The notes under the pieces were generated by a model. That model had not been told where the DNA came from. It saw only the letters and a list, made by a program, of their open reading frames with translations, and made no database searches. The translations under genes and the position numbers were made by a program. A stretch of 64,000 nucleotides of DNA from Blastococcus tunisiensis (GTDB lineage Bacteria > Actinomycetota > Actinomycetes > Mycobacteriales > Geodermatophilaceae), in contig NZ_FOND01000001.1 in NCBI RefSeq assembly GCF_900112815.1, positions 1-64,000 of the forward strand, given 5' to 3'. This document shows, piece after piece, positions 18,080 through 26,299 of this stretch; positions within the stretch are counted from its first letter, which is position 1; each line of letters starts with the position of its first letter.

Positions 18080-18122
18080 GCCACAAGTGTCCCGCGCCGC
18101 GCCCCGCCTGCGGTGCCGGGGG

Positions 18123-18932
18123 TCAGCGCGTCGTGCGCGGTGTCGCGGGATGGCTGCCGGCCGTGACCAGGTCGGCGACCGCCTGCCGGGCGTCCCCGGC
18201 GGTGACCAGCCCCTCCCCGACCAGCACGGCGTCGGCGCCGGCCGCCGCGTAGCCGATCAGGTCGTGCGGGCCGCGCACGCCGGACTCGGCCACCTTCACG
18301 ACGCCCGACGGCAGGCCGGGAGCGATCTTCTCGAAGGTGGAGCGGTCGACCTGCAGCGTGGTGAGGTCGCGGGCGTTGACGCCGATGACCGATGCACCGG
18401 CCTCCATCGCCCGGTCGGCCTCGGCCTCGGTGTGCACCTCGACCAGCGCCGTCATGCCCAGCGACTCCACCCGCTCGAGCAGGCCCACGAGCGCGTTCTG
18501 CTCGAGCGCCGCCACGATCAGCAGGACGACGTCGGCACCGTGCGCCCGCGCCTCGTGCACCTGGTAGCTGGTGACCACGAAGTCCTTGCAGAGGACCGGC
18601 ACGTCCACCACGGCGCGCACGGCGTCGAGGTCGGCCTGCGAGCCGCCGAAGCGACGGCGCTCGGTGAGCACCGAGATGACCCGCGCTCCCCCGGCCGCGT
18701 ACTGCTGGGCGAGGTCGGCCGGGTCGGGGATGTCGGCCAGGTCGCCCTTGGACGGGCTGCGCCGCTTCACCTCGGCGATCACCCCGACGCCGGGGGCGCG
18801 CAGGGCGGCCAGGGCGTCGAGCGCGGGGCGGGCGTCCAGCGCGGCGGCCTTGACCTCCGCCAGCGGGGTCGCCGCCTCGCGGACCGCGAGGTCCGCGCGG
18901 ACGCCGGCGACGATCTCGTCGAGCACGTTCAC
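18123..18932 (-). CDS. trpC: Indole-3-glycerol-phosphate synthase
   Basis: 269 aa, a TIM barrel that closes CdRP to indole-3-glycerol phosphate. Motifs are [14 protein letters not shown] (catalytic Lys and Glu region), [18 protein letters not shown] with the general-acid Lys, [25 protein letters not shown] and VAESGV. The enzyme is monofunctional, without a TrpF domain. The GTG start at 18932 overlaps the stop of a short upstream reading frame (18929-18970) as GTGA. The weak GGCAGG ahead of the GTG suggests that translation depends on that coupling. trpC is separated from the trpE unit by a hairpin and has its own promoter candidate at 19030-19035. Confidence 0.95.
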   Translation of the reverse strand: MNVLDEIVAGVRADLAVREAATPLAEVKAAALDARPALDALAALRAPGVGVIAEVKRRSPSKGDLADIPDPADLAQQYAAGGARVISVLTERRRFGGSQADLDAVRAVVDVPVLCKDFVVTSYQVHEARAHGADVVLLIVAALEQNALVGLLERVESLGMTALVEVHTEAEADRAMEAGASVIGVNARDLTTLQVDRSTFEKIAPGLPSGVVKVAESGVRGPHDLIGYAAAGADAVLVGEGLVTAGDARQAVADLVTAGSHPATPRTTR

Positions 18933-18970
18933 GACCGCGAGCCTGCCGATGCCGCTGTGCGGAAGCTCAC
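18929..18970 (-). CDS. 13-aa leader reading frame coupled to trpC
   Basis: GGAGG (18980-18976) is followed 5 nt later by GTG 18970 and 13 codons ([13 protein letters not shown]). The TGA stop overlaps the trpC GTG as GTGA. This ribosome-binding site is the best in the region, and the trpC start itself has only a poor one. The peptide has no Trp codon, so it is not a classical Trp attenuator. It more likely delivers ribosomes to trpC or senses general translation. There is no homology evidence. Confidence 0.45.
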   Translation of the reverse strand: MSFRTAASAGSRS

Positions 18971-19029
18971 GCGGTCCTCCGGATGTCGCACGAGAAAACG
19001 TCCCCTCACCGGGCGGATGGGTGCGATCC

Positions 19030-19035
19030 ACTGTA
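19030..19035 (-). promoter_or_regulatory. -10 hexamer for trpCBA-lgt
   Basis: TACAGT on the minus strand, about 60 nt before the leader reading frame. It follows the hairpin at 19051-19068, so trpC appears to start a new transcript. Confidence 0.4.
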
Positions 19036-19050
19036 GAGGCGACGATCTCG

Positions 19051-19068
19051 CGCCCCGGCCGGGGGGCG
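19051..19068 (-). terminator. Hairpin after the trpE transcript
   Basis: CGCCCC/GGGGCG stem with a 6-nt loop, 25 nt after the stop of the Trp-associated membrane protein gene. A GC-rich terminator without a U-tract. Confidence 0.45.
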
Positions 19069-19093
19069 GCTGAACCGGTGTCGACCGGTTCCG

Positions 19094-19684
19094 CTATGCG
19101 GTCGGGTCCTCGCCCCGGTCCAGCGCCTTCCAGGCCGCCTGGGCCCGGTCCTCCTCGGTCTCCCGGCGGCCGGCCGCCGCCCGCTCCGGGGACCGCTCGT
19201 ACCGCCGTCCCATGCCGGGCCAGGCCCGGCCGCGCAGCACGACGACCAGCCCCGCGGCCACGGCCAGGACACCGGCGAGGGCGGCCAGCACCGGCCCCGC
19301 CGCGCTCACGTCGGTGCTCGTCACCGCCCCGCCGGCCCCGTCGAGCAGGCCGGCCCCCAGCCCCCCGGACAGCGCCCGGATCCCCGACCACGCCAGCACG
19401 CCCCCGGCGACGGCCATCACCAGGCCGAGCCCCACCCGCGCGACCGAGCGCACGGCCAGCAGCGCCAGCGCGGCGGCGAGCAGCAGCAGGCCGGCCGCGG
19501 GGACGAGCGGTGCCGCGTCGGCGCCGGGGAACGCCTCGACCAGCGGAGGCAGCGGTGGCACCCGCTCCGCGGTCACCTCGACCCACGTCTGGCCGCCGGC
19601 GACGAGCGCCAGGGCCCCGGCCAGCCCCGAGCCGCCGACGGCAGCGGTCAGCTCGCGCCGCGCCGCCGTGGGCGTGGCGCTCAC
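19094..19684 (-). CDS. Trp-operon-associated membrane protein (TIGR02234-like)
   Basis: 196 aa. About four hydrophobic helices are visible: [54 protein letters not shown], and [19 protein letters not shown]. The TWVEV segment after the first helix and the position between trpE and trpC match the family annotated as tryptophan-biosynthesis-associated membrane protein (the equivalent of Rv1610). The function is unknown; a role in tryptophan or precursor transport has not been shown to my knowledge. The tail is hydrophilic and charged. The GTG start at 19684 overlaps the trpE stop as GTGA, indicating co-translation. Confidence 0.85.
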   Translation of the reverse strand: MSATPTAARRELTAAVGGSGLAGALALVAGGQTWVEVTAERVPPLPPLVEAFPGADAAPLVPAAGLLLLAAALALLAVRSVARVGLGLVMAVAGGVLAWSGIRALSGGLGAGLLDGAGGAVTSTDVSAAGPVLAALAGVLAVAAGLVVVLRGRAWPGMGRRYERSPERAAAGRRETEEDRAQAAWKALDRGEDPTA

Positions 19685-21177
19685 CGCAGCTCCTGCAGGC
19701 CCTCGGCCGTGGCGATCGCCGACAGCACCGCGCGCGCCTTGTGCCGGGTCTCGGCCTCCTCGGTGGCCGCGTCGCTGTCGGCGACGATGCCGGCCCCGGC
19801 CTGCACGTAGGCGCGGCCCTGGTGCAGCACCGCAGTGCGGATGGCGATCGCCATGTCCATGTCGCCGCCGGCGTCGACGTACCCCACGGTGCCGGCGTAG
19901 AGCGCCCGGCGGGTGGGCTCCAGCGACTCGATGATCTCCATGGCCCGCGGCTTGGGCGCCCCGGACACGGTGCCGGCCGGGAACGTGGCGTCGAAGACGT
20001 CGAGGGCGTCGTGCTCCGGCGCCACCGTCCCGGCCACCGTCGACACCAGGTGCATGACGTGGCTGTAGTGCTCGACCCGCATGAAGTCGGGCACCTCCAC
20101 CGTGCCCGGGACGCACACCCGGCCCAGGTCGTTGCGCGCGAGGTCGACCAGCATGACGTGCTCGGCCCGTTCCTTGGGGTCGGCCAGCAGGCCCTCTGCC
20201 AGCCGCACGTCCTCCTCCGGCGTCGCGCCGCGCGGCCGGGTGCCGGCCGGCGGGTGCACGACGGCGGAGCTGCCCGTCACGGTCACCAGCGCCTCCGGCG
20301 ACGAGCCGACGACGTCGAACGGCGAGCGGCGGCCGGCGAAGCGCAGCAGGTACATGTAGGGCGACGGGTTGGTCGCCCGCAGCACCCGGTAGAGGTCCAG
20401 CGCGTCGACGTCGGTGGCCAGCTCGAACCGCTGGGCCAGCACCACCTGGAAGGCGTCCCCGGCGCGGATGTGCTCGCGGATGCGCTCCACGCCGTCGGCG
20501 TAGGCGCCGGGCGCGAGGTTGCTGGTCACCGGCGGCGGGTCGGCGCGCTCGAGCACCGCCACCCCCGGCGGTGTGCCCCGGGTGAGGTCGGCGGCCATGG
20601 CGTCCAGGCGCGCGACGGCGTCGTCGTAGCCGCCTCCGCCCCGCAGGACGTTCGCGATCAGCAGCACCGAGCCGTCGGTGTGGTCGAGCACGGCCAGGTC
20701 GGTCACCAGCATCATCGCCAGCTCGGGCATGCCGAGGTCGTCCGCGCTGGTCCGCGGGAGCCGCTCCAGCCGGCGGACGACGTCGTAGCCCAGGTACCCG
20801 ACCAGTCCCCCGGTCAGCGGCGGCAGCCCGTCGCGGTGCGGCGACCGCAGCCGCCGGGCCAGGGTGCGGACGGCGGCGAGCGGGTCCTCCGGCAGGTCGT
20901 CGGTGAGCCCCGGAAGGTCGTCGCCCAGCCACTCGGTGACGCCGTCGCGCTCGGTCAGGACGCCGGCGCTGCGCACCCCGACGAAGCTGTAGCGCGCCCA
21001 CCGCTTGCCCTGCTCGGCCGACTCCAGCAGCACCGTGCCCGGCCGGTTCCGGGCCAGCTTGCGGTAGACGCCGACGGCGGTCTCGCTGTCGGCCAGCAGC
21101 TTGCGGGTGACCGGGACGACCGCCCCGTCGAGCGCGGCGAACTCCTCGGCGGAGGGAGTGGTGACGCCGAACCTCAT
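19681..21177 (-). CDS. trpE: Anthranilate synthase component I
   Basis: 498 aa. It converts chorismate plus ammonia (from a TrpG partner not in this window) to anthranilate. The N-terminal domain carries the tryptophan-binding LLES segment ([20 protein letters not shown]). The C-terminal chorismate-binding domain has [26 protein letters not shown], the conserved [21 protein letters not shown], and [21 protein letters not shown] 21177 overlaps the hisI stop as ATGA. I found no Trp-codon leader peptide or attenuator in front of it, because it sits inside a longer operon behind hisI. It is followed with a 4-nt overlap by the membrane protein gene. Confidence 0.96.
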   Translation of the reverse strand: MRFGVTTPSAEEFAALDGAVVPVTRKLLADSETAVGVYRKLARNRPGTVLLESAEQGKRWARYSFVGVRSAGVLTERDGVTEWLGDDLPGLTDDLPEDPLAAVRTLARRLRSPHRDGLPPLTGGLVGYLGYDVVRRLERLPRTSADDLGMPELAMMLVTDLAVLDHTDGSVLLIANVLRGGGGYDDAVARLDAMAADLTRGTPPGVAVLERADPPPVTSNLAPGAYADGVERIREHIRAGDAFQVVLAQRFELATDVDALDLYRVLRATNPSPYMYLLRFAGRRSPFDVVGSSPEALVTVTGSSAVVHPPAGTRPRGATPEEDVRLAEGLLADPKERAEHVMLVDLARNDLGRVCVPGTVEVPDFMRVEHYSHVMHLVSTVAGTVAPEHDALDVFDATFPAGTVSGAPKPRAMEIIESLEPTRRALYAGTVGYVDAGGDMDMAIAIRTAVLHQGRAYVQAGAGIVADSDAATEEAETRHKARAVLSAIATAEGLQELR

Positions 21178-21566
21178 CGCTGCCCCGCCCCCGCCGGGTC
21201 GCCCTCCACCGCCGGGACGGTCCGGAAGAAGCAGCTGCGCTCGCCGGTGTGGCAGGCAGCGCCCTCCTGGTCGACGAGCAGGAGCAGCGCGTCGCCGTCG
21301 CAGTCCACGCGGACCTCCCGCACCCACTGGCGGTTGCCGGACGTCTCGCCCTTGACCCAGTACTCGCCCCGGCTGCGCGACCAGTAGGTGGCGCGGCCCG
21401 TGGTCAGGGTGCGCCGGAGCGCCTCGTCGTCCATCCAGGCCACCATCAGCACCTCGCCGGTGTCGTGCTGCTGGACGACGGCGGCCACCAGGCCGGCGTC
21501 GTCGTGCGTCAGCAGTGCGGCGACCTCGGGATCGAGGGCGGGTTCGGCGGACGGAGCGGTGGACAT
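21174..21566 (-). CDS. hisI: Phosphoribosyl-AMP cyclohydrolase
   Basis: 130 aa. It opens the purine ring of PR-AMP in histidine biosynthesis (third step) and is a zinc enzyme. Motifs are [51 protein letters not shown] and the Zn/active-site [11 protein letters not shown]. It is a stand-alone cyclohydrolase without a HisE domain. ATG 21566 is taken as start; the ribosome-binding site is weak. It lies 26 nt downstream of the membrane protein at 21593 and overlaps trpE by 4 nt, so histidine and tryptophan genes share a transcript here. Confidence 0.95.
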   Translation of the reverse strand: MSTAPSAEPALDPEVAALLTHDDAGLVAAVVQQHDTGEVLMVAWMDDEALRRTLTTGRATYWSRSRGEYWVKGETSGNRQWVREVRVDCDGDALLLLVDQEGAACHTGERSCFFRTVPAVEGDPAGAGQR

Positions 21567-21592
21567 GCCGTCCAGTCTGCCGTGCCGGGCCC

Positions 21593-22288
21593 TCAGGCCC
21601 GCGCGGTGCCGTCGAACCAGCGCCGGCCCGGACCGGCGAGGAGCATGCCGAGGCCGACGAGCGGGCCGGCGGCGAAGAAGAGCGCGAAGGCCGCGATGGT
21701 CCCCTCGGTCTCGTAGCCGCCCACCTCGCTGTTCAGCCGCACCGCCCAGTACACCGCGAGCAGCACCTGCAGGCCGAGCGCGGTCTGCAGCAGGACCCCG
21801 GCCGCCCGTCGGCGGCTGTTGAGCGCCCACACCCCGGCGCCGATGAGCAGCACCGCCGACAGCAGCTGCACGAGCGCCAGCGCGGTGCCCTCGGAGGCCA
21901 GCGCGTCCACGGTCCCGGGCGCGTAGATCCCGCCGGCCTCCGCCGCGGCCAGCTCGGCCACGGAGGCGAAGAACCACAGGTACAGCGAGGCGACCAGCAC
22001 CACGAGGGCCTGGGCGAACGCCAGCACCGCCGCGGTGACGACCTGGCCGGGCCGCTGCGGGCGGCGCGGCCCGGGCGGGTAGCCGTACGGGGGCGGCCCC
22101 CACTGCGGGGCCCCCCAGGGCTGACCCGGCGGGCCGTAGGCGGGCGGGCCGTACGCGGGCGGGCCGGTCGGCGGCGGGCCCGGGTAGGGCGGGCCGGGCT
22201 GCGTCGGCGTGGCCGGGTCGGCCCACGGGCTCGACCCCGGCGGGCCCCAGCCGCCAGGTCCGCTCACCGTGCCGCCGGGTCCGCTCAC
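21593..22288 (-). CDS. Pro/Gly-rich four-helix membrane protein, unknown function
   Basis: 231 aa, family not recognised. The first 80 residues are a Pro/Gly/Tyr-rich cytoplasmic-type segment with repeats of PPAYGPP. About four transmembrane helices follow: [57 protein letters not shown] and [18 protein letters not shown]. Such low-complexity heads on small membrane proteins are common in actinobacteria. The GTG start at 22288 overlaps the stop of the FAD dehydrogenase gene as GTGA, so it belongs to the transcript that continues into hisI-trpE. No function is proposed. Confidence 0.75.
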   Translation of the reverse strand: MSGPGGTVSGPGGWGPPGSSPWADPATPTQPGPPYPGPPPTGPPAYGPPAYGPPGQPWGAPQWGPPPYGYPPGPRRPQRPGQVVTAAVLAFAQALVVLVASLYLWFFASVAELAAAEAGGIYAPGTVDALASEGTALALVQLLSAVLLIGAGVWALNSRRRAAGVLLQTALGLQVLLAVYWAVRLNSEVGGYETEGTIAAFALFFAAGPLVGLGMLLAGPGRRWFDGTARA

Positions 22289-23958
22289 AGCGCCGCCGCG
22301 GCGGCCCGGCCGGCCGTCCGGCCGGAGAACAGGCAGCCGCCGAGGAACGTGCCCTCGAGCGAGCGGTAGCCGTGCATCCCGCCGCCGCCGAAGCCCGCCA
22401 CCTCACCGGCGGCGTACAGCCCCGGGAACACCTCGCCGCCGGGCCGGAGCACCCGGCCGGAGAGGTCGGTCTCGAGCCCGCCGAGCGTCTTGCGGGTGAT
22501 GATGCTCAGCCGCACCGCGATCAGCGGACCGGCCTCGGGGTCGAGGATCCGGTGCGGCTGGGCCACCCGGATGAGCTTGTCGCCGAGGTAGTTGCGCGCC
22601 GCCCGCATGGCGTTGACCTGCATGTCCTTGCCGAACTCGTGGGCCATCTCGCGGTCCCGGGCGACGATCTCCCGCTCGATCCGGCCCAGGTCGAGCTCCG
22701 GCGTGCCACCGGTGATCCGGTTCATCCCGGCGACCAGCTCGGGCAGGGTGTCGGCCACCACGAAGTCCTCGCCCCTGTCGAGGAAGGCCTGCACCGGCGC
22801 GGCCATGCCGGCCCTGACCCGGGTGGCGAGGAGCCGGACGTCCTTGCCGGTCAGATCGGGGTTCTGCTCGGAGCCGGACAGCCCGAACTCCTTCTCCACG
22901 ATCTTGTGCGTCGCGATGAACCAGGTGTGCTCGTAGCCGGTGGTGCCGATGTGGGCCAGGGTGCCCAGGGTGTCGAACCCGGGGAACAGCGGGACCGGCA
23001 GCCGGTTGCCCGTGGCGTCGAACCACAGCGACGACGGGCCCGGCAGGATCCGGATGCCGTGGTTGGCCCAGACCGGCGAGTGGTTGGCGATGCCCTCGGT
23101 GTAGTGCCACATCCGGTCGCCGTTGACCACGCTGGCACCGGCGTCCTGCGTCGCCTGGAGCATGTGGCCGTCCACGTGCGCCGGGACACCCGAGAGCATC
23201 CGGGTGGGCGCGGGGCCCAGCCGGGCCGGCCAGTTCCGGCGCACCAGGTCCGGGTTGCCGCCGATGCCCCCGGCGGTGACGACGACGGCCTGCGCGGTGA
23301 TCTCGAAGTCGCCGACCTCGGTCCGCGAGCTGGCCTCGCCGCGGGCGACGCCGCTGGGCTCCAGCACCGCACCCCGGACCCCGGTCACTGCCCCGTCGGT
23401 GATCACCAGCCCCGACACCCGGTGCCGGAAGCGCAGCTCCACCCGCCCGGCCGCGACCGCGGCCCGCACCCGCCGTGCGAAGGCCTCGACGATGGCCGGG
23501 CCCGTGCCCCAGACGATGTGGAACCGGGGCACCGAGTTGCCGTGCCCGGTGGCGGTGTACCCGCCGCGCTCGGCCCAGCCGACCACCGGGAAGAAGCCGA
23601 TGCCCTGCTCCTTGAGCCAGGAGCGCTTCTCCCCCGCCGCGAACTGCAGGTAGGCCTCGGCCCACTGCCGCGGCCAGTGGTCGGAGTCGCGGTCGAACCC
23701 GGCGGTGCCGAACCAGTCCTGCCGGGCCAGCTCGAGCGAGTCGTGCACCCGCAGCCGCCGTTGCTCGGGCGAGTCGACCAGGAAGAGCCCGCCGAAGCTC
23801 CAGAAGGCCTGCCCGCCCAGGGACGCCTCGGGTTCCTGGTCCAGGAGGATCACCCGTCGGCCGGCGTCGGCCAGTTCCGCGGTGGCGACCAGGCCGGCGA
23901 GGCCCGCTCCCACCACGACCGCGTCCGCTTCCGCCCGGCCCGTCTCGTTGCTCGTCAC
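22285..23958 (-). CDS. FAD-binding dehydrogenase (KstD / fumarate-reductase flavoprotein type)
   Basis: 557 aa. The N-terminal dinucleotide-binding motif is [16 protein letters not shown], with acidic [17 protein letters not shown]. The middle has [20 protein letters not shown], and the C-terminal FAD motif is [29 protein letters not shown]. This is the pattern of the COG3573-type dehydrogenases related to 3-ketosteroid dehydrogenase and fumarate reductase flavoproteins; the substrate is unknown. It is the first gene of the transcript running into hisI-trpE. The start is GTG 23958, with TAGCGT 7 nt upstream and no Shine-Dalgarno. No steroid-catabolism neighbours are present, so a steroid role is not indicated. 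Confidence 0.85.
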   Translation of the reverse strand: MTSNETGRAEADAVVVGAGLAGLVATAELADAGRRVILLDQEPEASLGGQAFWSFGGLFLVDSPEQRRLRVHDSLELARQDWFGTAGFDRDSDHWPRQWAEAYLQFAAGEKRSWLKEQGIGFFPVVGWAERGGYTATGHGNSVPRFHIVWGTGPAIVEAFARRVRAAVAAGRVELRFRHRVSGLVITDGAVTGVRGAVLEPSGVARGEASSRTEVGDFEITAQAVVVTAGGIGGNPDLVRRNWPARLGPAPTRMLSGVPAHVDGHMLQATQDAGASVVNGDRMWHYTEGIANHSPVWANHGIRILPGPSSLWFDATGNRLPVPLFPGFDTLGTLAHIGTTGYEHTWFIATHKIVEKEFGLSGSEQNPDLTGKDVRLLATRVRAGMAAPVQAFLDRGEDFVVADTLPELVAGMNRITGGTPELDLGRIEREIVARDREMAHEFGKDMQVNAMRAARNYLGDKLIRVAQPHRILDPEAGPLIAVRLSIITRKTLGGLETDLSGRVLRPGGEVFPGLYAAGEVAGFGGGGMHGYRSLEGTFLGGCLFSGRTAGRAAAAAL

Positions 23959-23965
23959 GGGAGCG

Positions 23966-23971
23966 ACGCTA
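23966..23971 (-). promoter_or_regulatory. -10 hexamer of the FAD dehydrogenase gene, probably leaderless
   Basis: TAGCGT on the minus strand, 7 nt before the GTG at 23958; no ribosome-binding site between. Confidence 0.45.
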
Positions 23972-24041
23972 GCGGCTGCCCACCCGTTCCCGCCGTCCCC
24001 CGGGGGAACGACGCGCCTCACCTGCCGTCGGCCTGCCGCCG

Positions 24042-24449
24042 TCAGGGCGCCGTGCGCCGGGCCGCCACCCAGGAGCGGACGCGGGGCAGGACGGCGAGGA
24101 CCGTCGTCAGCAGCGGCACCAGGACGACGAAGACGCCGAACGCGCCGGCGCCCCAGCCCCCGGAGGCGTACCCGTAGAGCAGCAGCGCGGTGAGCAGGCC
24201 GGCGGACAGCGCCAGCACCAGCCAGGACCGGCCGAGCAGCAGCAGCAGCCCGCCCACCAGCAGTCCCAGGACCAGCAGCACGGGCACGGCGATCAGCAGC
24301 CAGTCGGGGCCCTCGAGCTCCCCGCCGGAGAAGGCGAGGGCGGCCAGCGCGAACACCGCCGGCACGAAGGCGCTCAGCAGGGCGAGCACCGCGGCGGCGA
24401 TCGCCGGGGCGGGCGGCGTCCGGCGGACCGGGGCGGAAGGGCTCTGCAC
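24042..24449 (-). CDS. Small four-helix membrane protein, unknown function
   Basis: 135 aa, not recognised. A Pro-rich head (VQSPSAPVRRTPPAP) is followed by four predicted transmembrane helices: AIAAAVLALLSAFVPAVFAL, WLLIAVPVLLVLGLLVGGL, WLVLALSAGLLTALLLYGYA and AFGVFVVLVPLLTTVLAVL. The tail is basic. It lies 17 nt after the end of the ABC exporter pair on the same strand. The GTG 24449 start is chosen because TACGCT precedes it by exactly 6 nt. A CTG start overlapping the ABC gene stop is conceivable but lacks a ribosome-binding site. Confidence 0.7.
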   Translation of the reverse strand: MQSPSAPVRRTPPAPAIAAAVLALLSAFVPAVFALAALAFSGGELEGPDWLLIAVPVLLVLGLLVGGLLLLLGRSWLVLALSAGLLTALLLYGYASGGWGAGAFGVFVVLVPLLTTVLAVLPRVRSWVAARRTAP

Positions 24450-24455
24450 GGGCGG

Positions 24456-24461
24456 AGCGTA
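24456..24461 (-). promoter_or_regulatory. -10 hexamer of the small membrane protein gene, probably leaderless
   Basis: TACGCT on the minus strand lies 6 nt before GTG 24449. Confidence 0.4.
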
Positions 24462-24466
24462 AGGGG

Positions 24467-26299
24467 TCAGCCCGCCGCCGCGGCGCTGCCCGCGGAGGAG
24501 CGCCGCCACGAGGCGTGCAACCGGGCGTACGGGCCGTCCACATCGACGAGCTCGGCGTGCGTCCCCCGCTGGACGACGTGCCCGGCGTCGACCACGAGCA
24601 CCTCGTCGGCGCGCTCGGCGGTGGAGAGCCGGTGCGCGATGGTCAGCGTGGTGCGCCCGTCGGTCAGCCGGTCCAGCGCCCGGGTGAGCCGCTGCTCGGT
24701 CGCCGGGTCGACGGCGCTGGTCGCCTCGTCGAGCACCAGCAGGTCGGGGTCGGCCACGTAGGCCCGCGCGATCGCCACCAGCTGCCGCTCGCCCGAGGAC
24801 AGGGACTCCCCGCGCTGCCCCACCGCGGTGGCCACGCCGTCGGGCAGGCCGGCCACCCAGGCGTCGAGCCCGAGGTCGTCGAACGCCGCCGCGACCTCGG
24901 CGTCGGTCATCCCCGGACGGCCGTAGCGGACGTTGTCGGCGACGGTCGCGTCGAACAGGAACCCGTCCTGCGGCACCATCACCACCCGCGCGCGCAGCGA
25001 GGAGAAGGCCACCTCGTCCAGCGGCACCCAGCCCCCGTCGTCCGACCCGAGCAGCACGGTGCCCTCGACCGGGTCCATCAGCCGGGTGACGAGCTTGGCG
25101 AACGTGGTCTTGCCCGACCCGGTCTCCCCCACGACCGCGACCCGCCGGCGCGGGTCGATGGTGAGCGAGACGTCGTCCAGCGCGAGACGCGCGCCGGGCG
25201 CGTAGCGGAACGCGACGCCGTCGAAGCGCACGCCGAGCGGTCTGTCGGGCAGGTTCCGCGCCCGCTCCGGGGCGGCCACCGCCGGGTCGCGGACGTCGGG
25301 CGCGGTGTCGATGACGTCGAGCACGCGGCGGAAGCCGGCGACCGCGTTCTGCGCCTCGTTGAGCACCTCGCTCGCGGTCTGCACCGGCGCGACGAACAGG
25401 GTGACCAGGAAGAGGAAGGCCACCAGCGTGCCGGCCGTGATGTCCCCGGCCAGGCCGAGCAGCACGCCGACCACGACCACGGCGGCGTTGGCGAGGGCGG
25501 CCACGAACTCGCCGCTGATGAAGACCGCCGCGGTCACCTTCTGCGCGTCGACCTGCGCGCGGTACTGCCGGTCGATCGCGGTGTCGATGCGGCCCGCCGT
25601 CCGGGCGCCGACGCCGTAGGCGCGCACCGTCGGGGCGCCGACGACGGACTCCGCCACGGCACCGAGGACGTCGCCCACCCGCTCCCGCACCACGCCGTAC
25701 GCGGTCGCCAGCCGCTGGGCGAACCACCGGACCGCGATCCCCAGCGGGACGAAGCAGAGGAGCACCAGCAGCGTCAGCTGCCAGGAGTAGACGGCCATGA
25801 CCGCCGTCGCCACCACCAGCTGGCCCAGGCTGATCAGCCCCAGCACCCCGCCCCACTGCATGAAGGTGGAGAGCTGGTCGACGTCGCTGGTCACCCGGGA
25901 GACCAGCGACCCGCGGCGCTCGCCCTGCTGGTGCAGGACCGACAGGTCGTGCACGTGCCGGAAGGCGCGGACGCGCAGTCCCGCCAGCGCCGTCTCCGTC
26001 GTGCGGAACAGCCGGAGGTTCATCCGGTAGACCGCGACGGCCGTGATCAGCACGACGACGGCGCAGAGCGCCACCAGCCGGGTGATCAGCTCCATGTCGG
26101 CGCCGCCGTCGGCCAGCCCGCGGTCGATGACCTGCTGGACGGCGATCGGTACGACCACCCGGCCGGCGGTGGCCAGGAGCGCCAGCGCGAAGGTGGCCGG
26201 CAGCCCGCGCCGGAACTCGGGCATCATCCGCAGGCCACGGCGCAGGGTGGCCAGGGCGCCCTCGCACCGCGCGTCCGCGGGCACCACCACGTCGGTCAC
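24467..26299 (-). CDS. ABC exporter half-transporter, catalytically competent subunit
   Basis: 610 aa, one transmembrane domain (six helices, about 35-330) fused to an ATPase domain. Walker A is GETGSGKTT, Walker B is LLVLDEATSAVDP with catalytic Glu, and the H-loop is TIAHRLST. The signature LSSGERQ departs from LSGGQ. It forms a heterodimer with the product of the preceding gene, whose Walker B and H-loop are degenerate. The altered signature here belongs to that same degenerate site. This is the TM287/288 or BmrCD arrangement. The substrate is unknown; lipids or drugs are typical. The GTG start at 26299 overlaps the upstream stop as GTGA. Confidence 0.92.
   Translation of the reverse strand: MTDVVVPADARCEGALATLRRGLRMMPEFRRGLPATFALALLATAGRVVVPIAVQQVIDRGLADGGADMELITRLVALCAVVVLITAVAVYRMNLRLFRTTETALAGLRVRAFRHVHDLSVLHQQGERRGSLVSRVTSDVDQLSTFMQWGGVLGLISLGQLVVATAVMAVYSWQLTLLVLLCFVPLGIAVRWFAQRLATAYGVVRERVGDVLGAVAESVVGAPTVRAYGVGARTAGRIDTAIDRQYRAQVDAQKVTAAVFISGEFVAALANAAVVVVGVLLGLAGDITAGTLVAFLFLVTLFVAPVQTASEVLNEAQNAVAGFRRVLDVIDTAPDVRDPAVAAPERARNLPDRPLGVRFDGVAFRYAPGARLALDDVSLTIDPRRRVAVVGETGSGKTTFAKLVTRLMDPVEGTVLLGSDDGGWVPLDEVAFSSLRARVVMVPQDGFLFDATVADNVRYGRPGMTDAEVAAAFDDLGLDAWVAGLPDGVATAVGQRGESLSSGERQLVAIARAYVADPDLLVLDEATSAVDPATEQRLTRALDRLTDGRTTLTIAHRLSTAERADEVLVVDAGHVVQRGTHAELVDVDGPYARLHASWRRSSAGSAAAAG

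Noticed and set aside
18929-19093. Classical Trp attenuator in front of trpC
   Set aside because: The only leader frame with a good ribosome-binding site has no Trp codon, and no terminator/antiterminator pair was evident.
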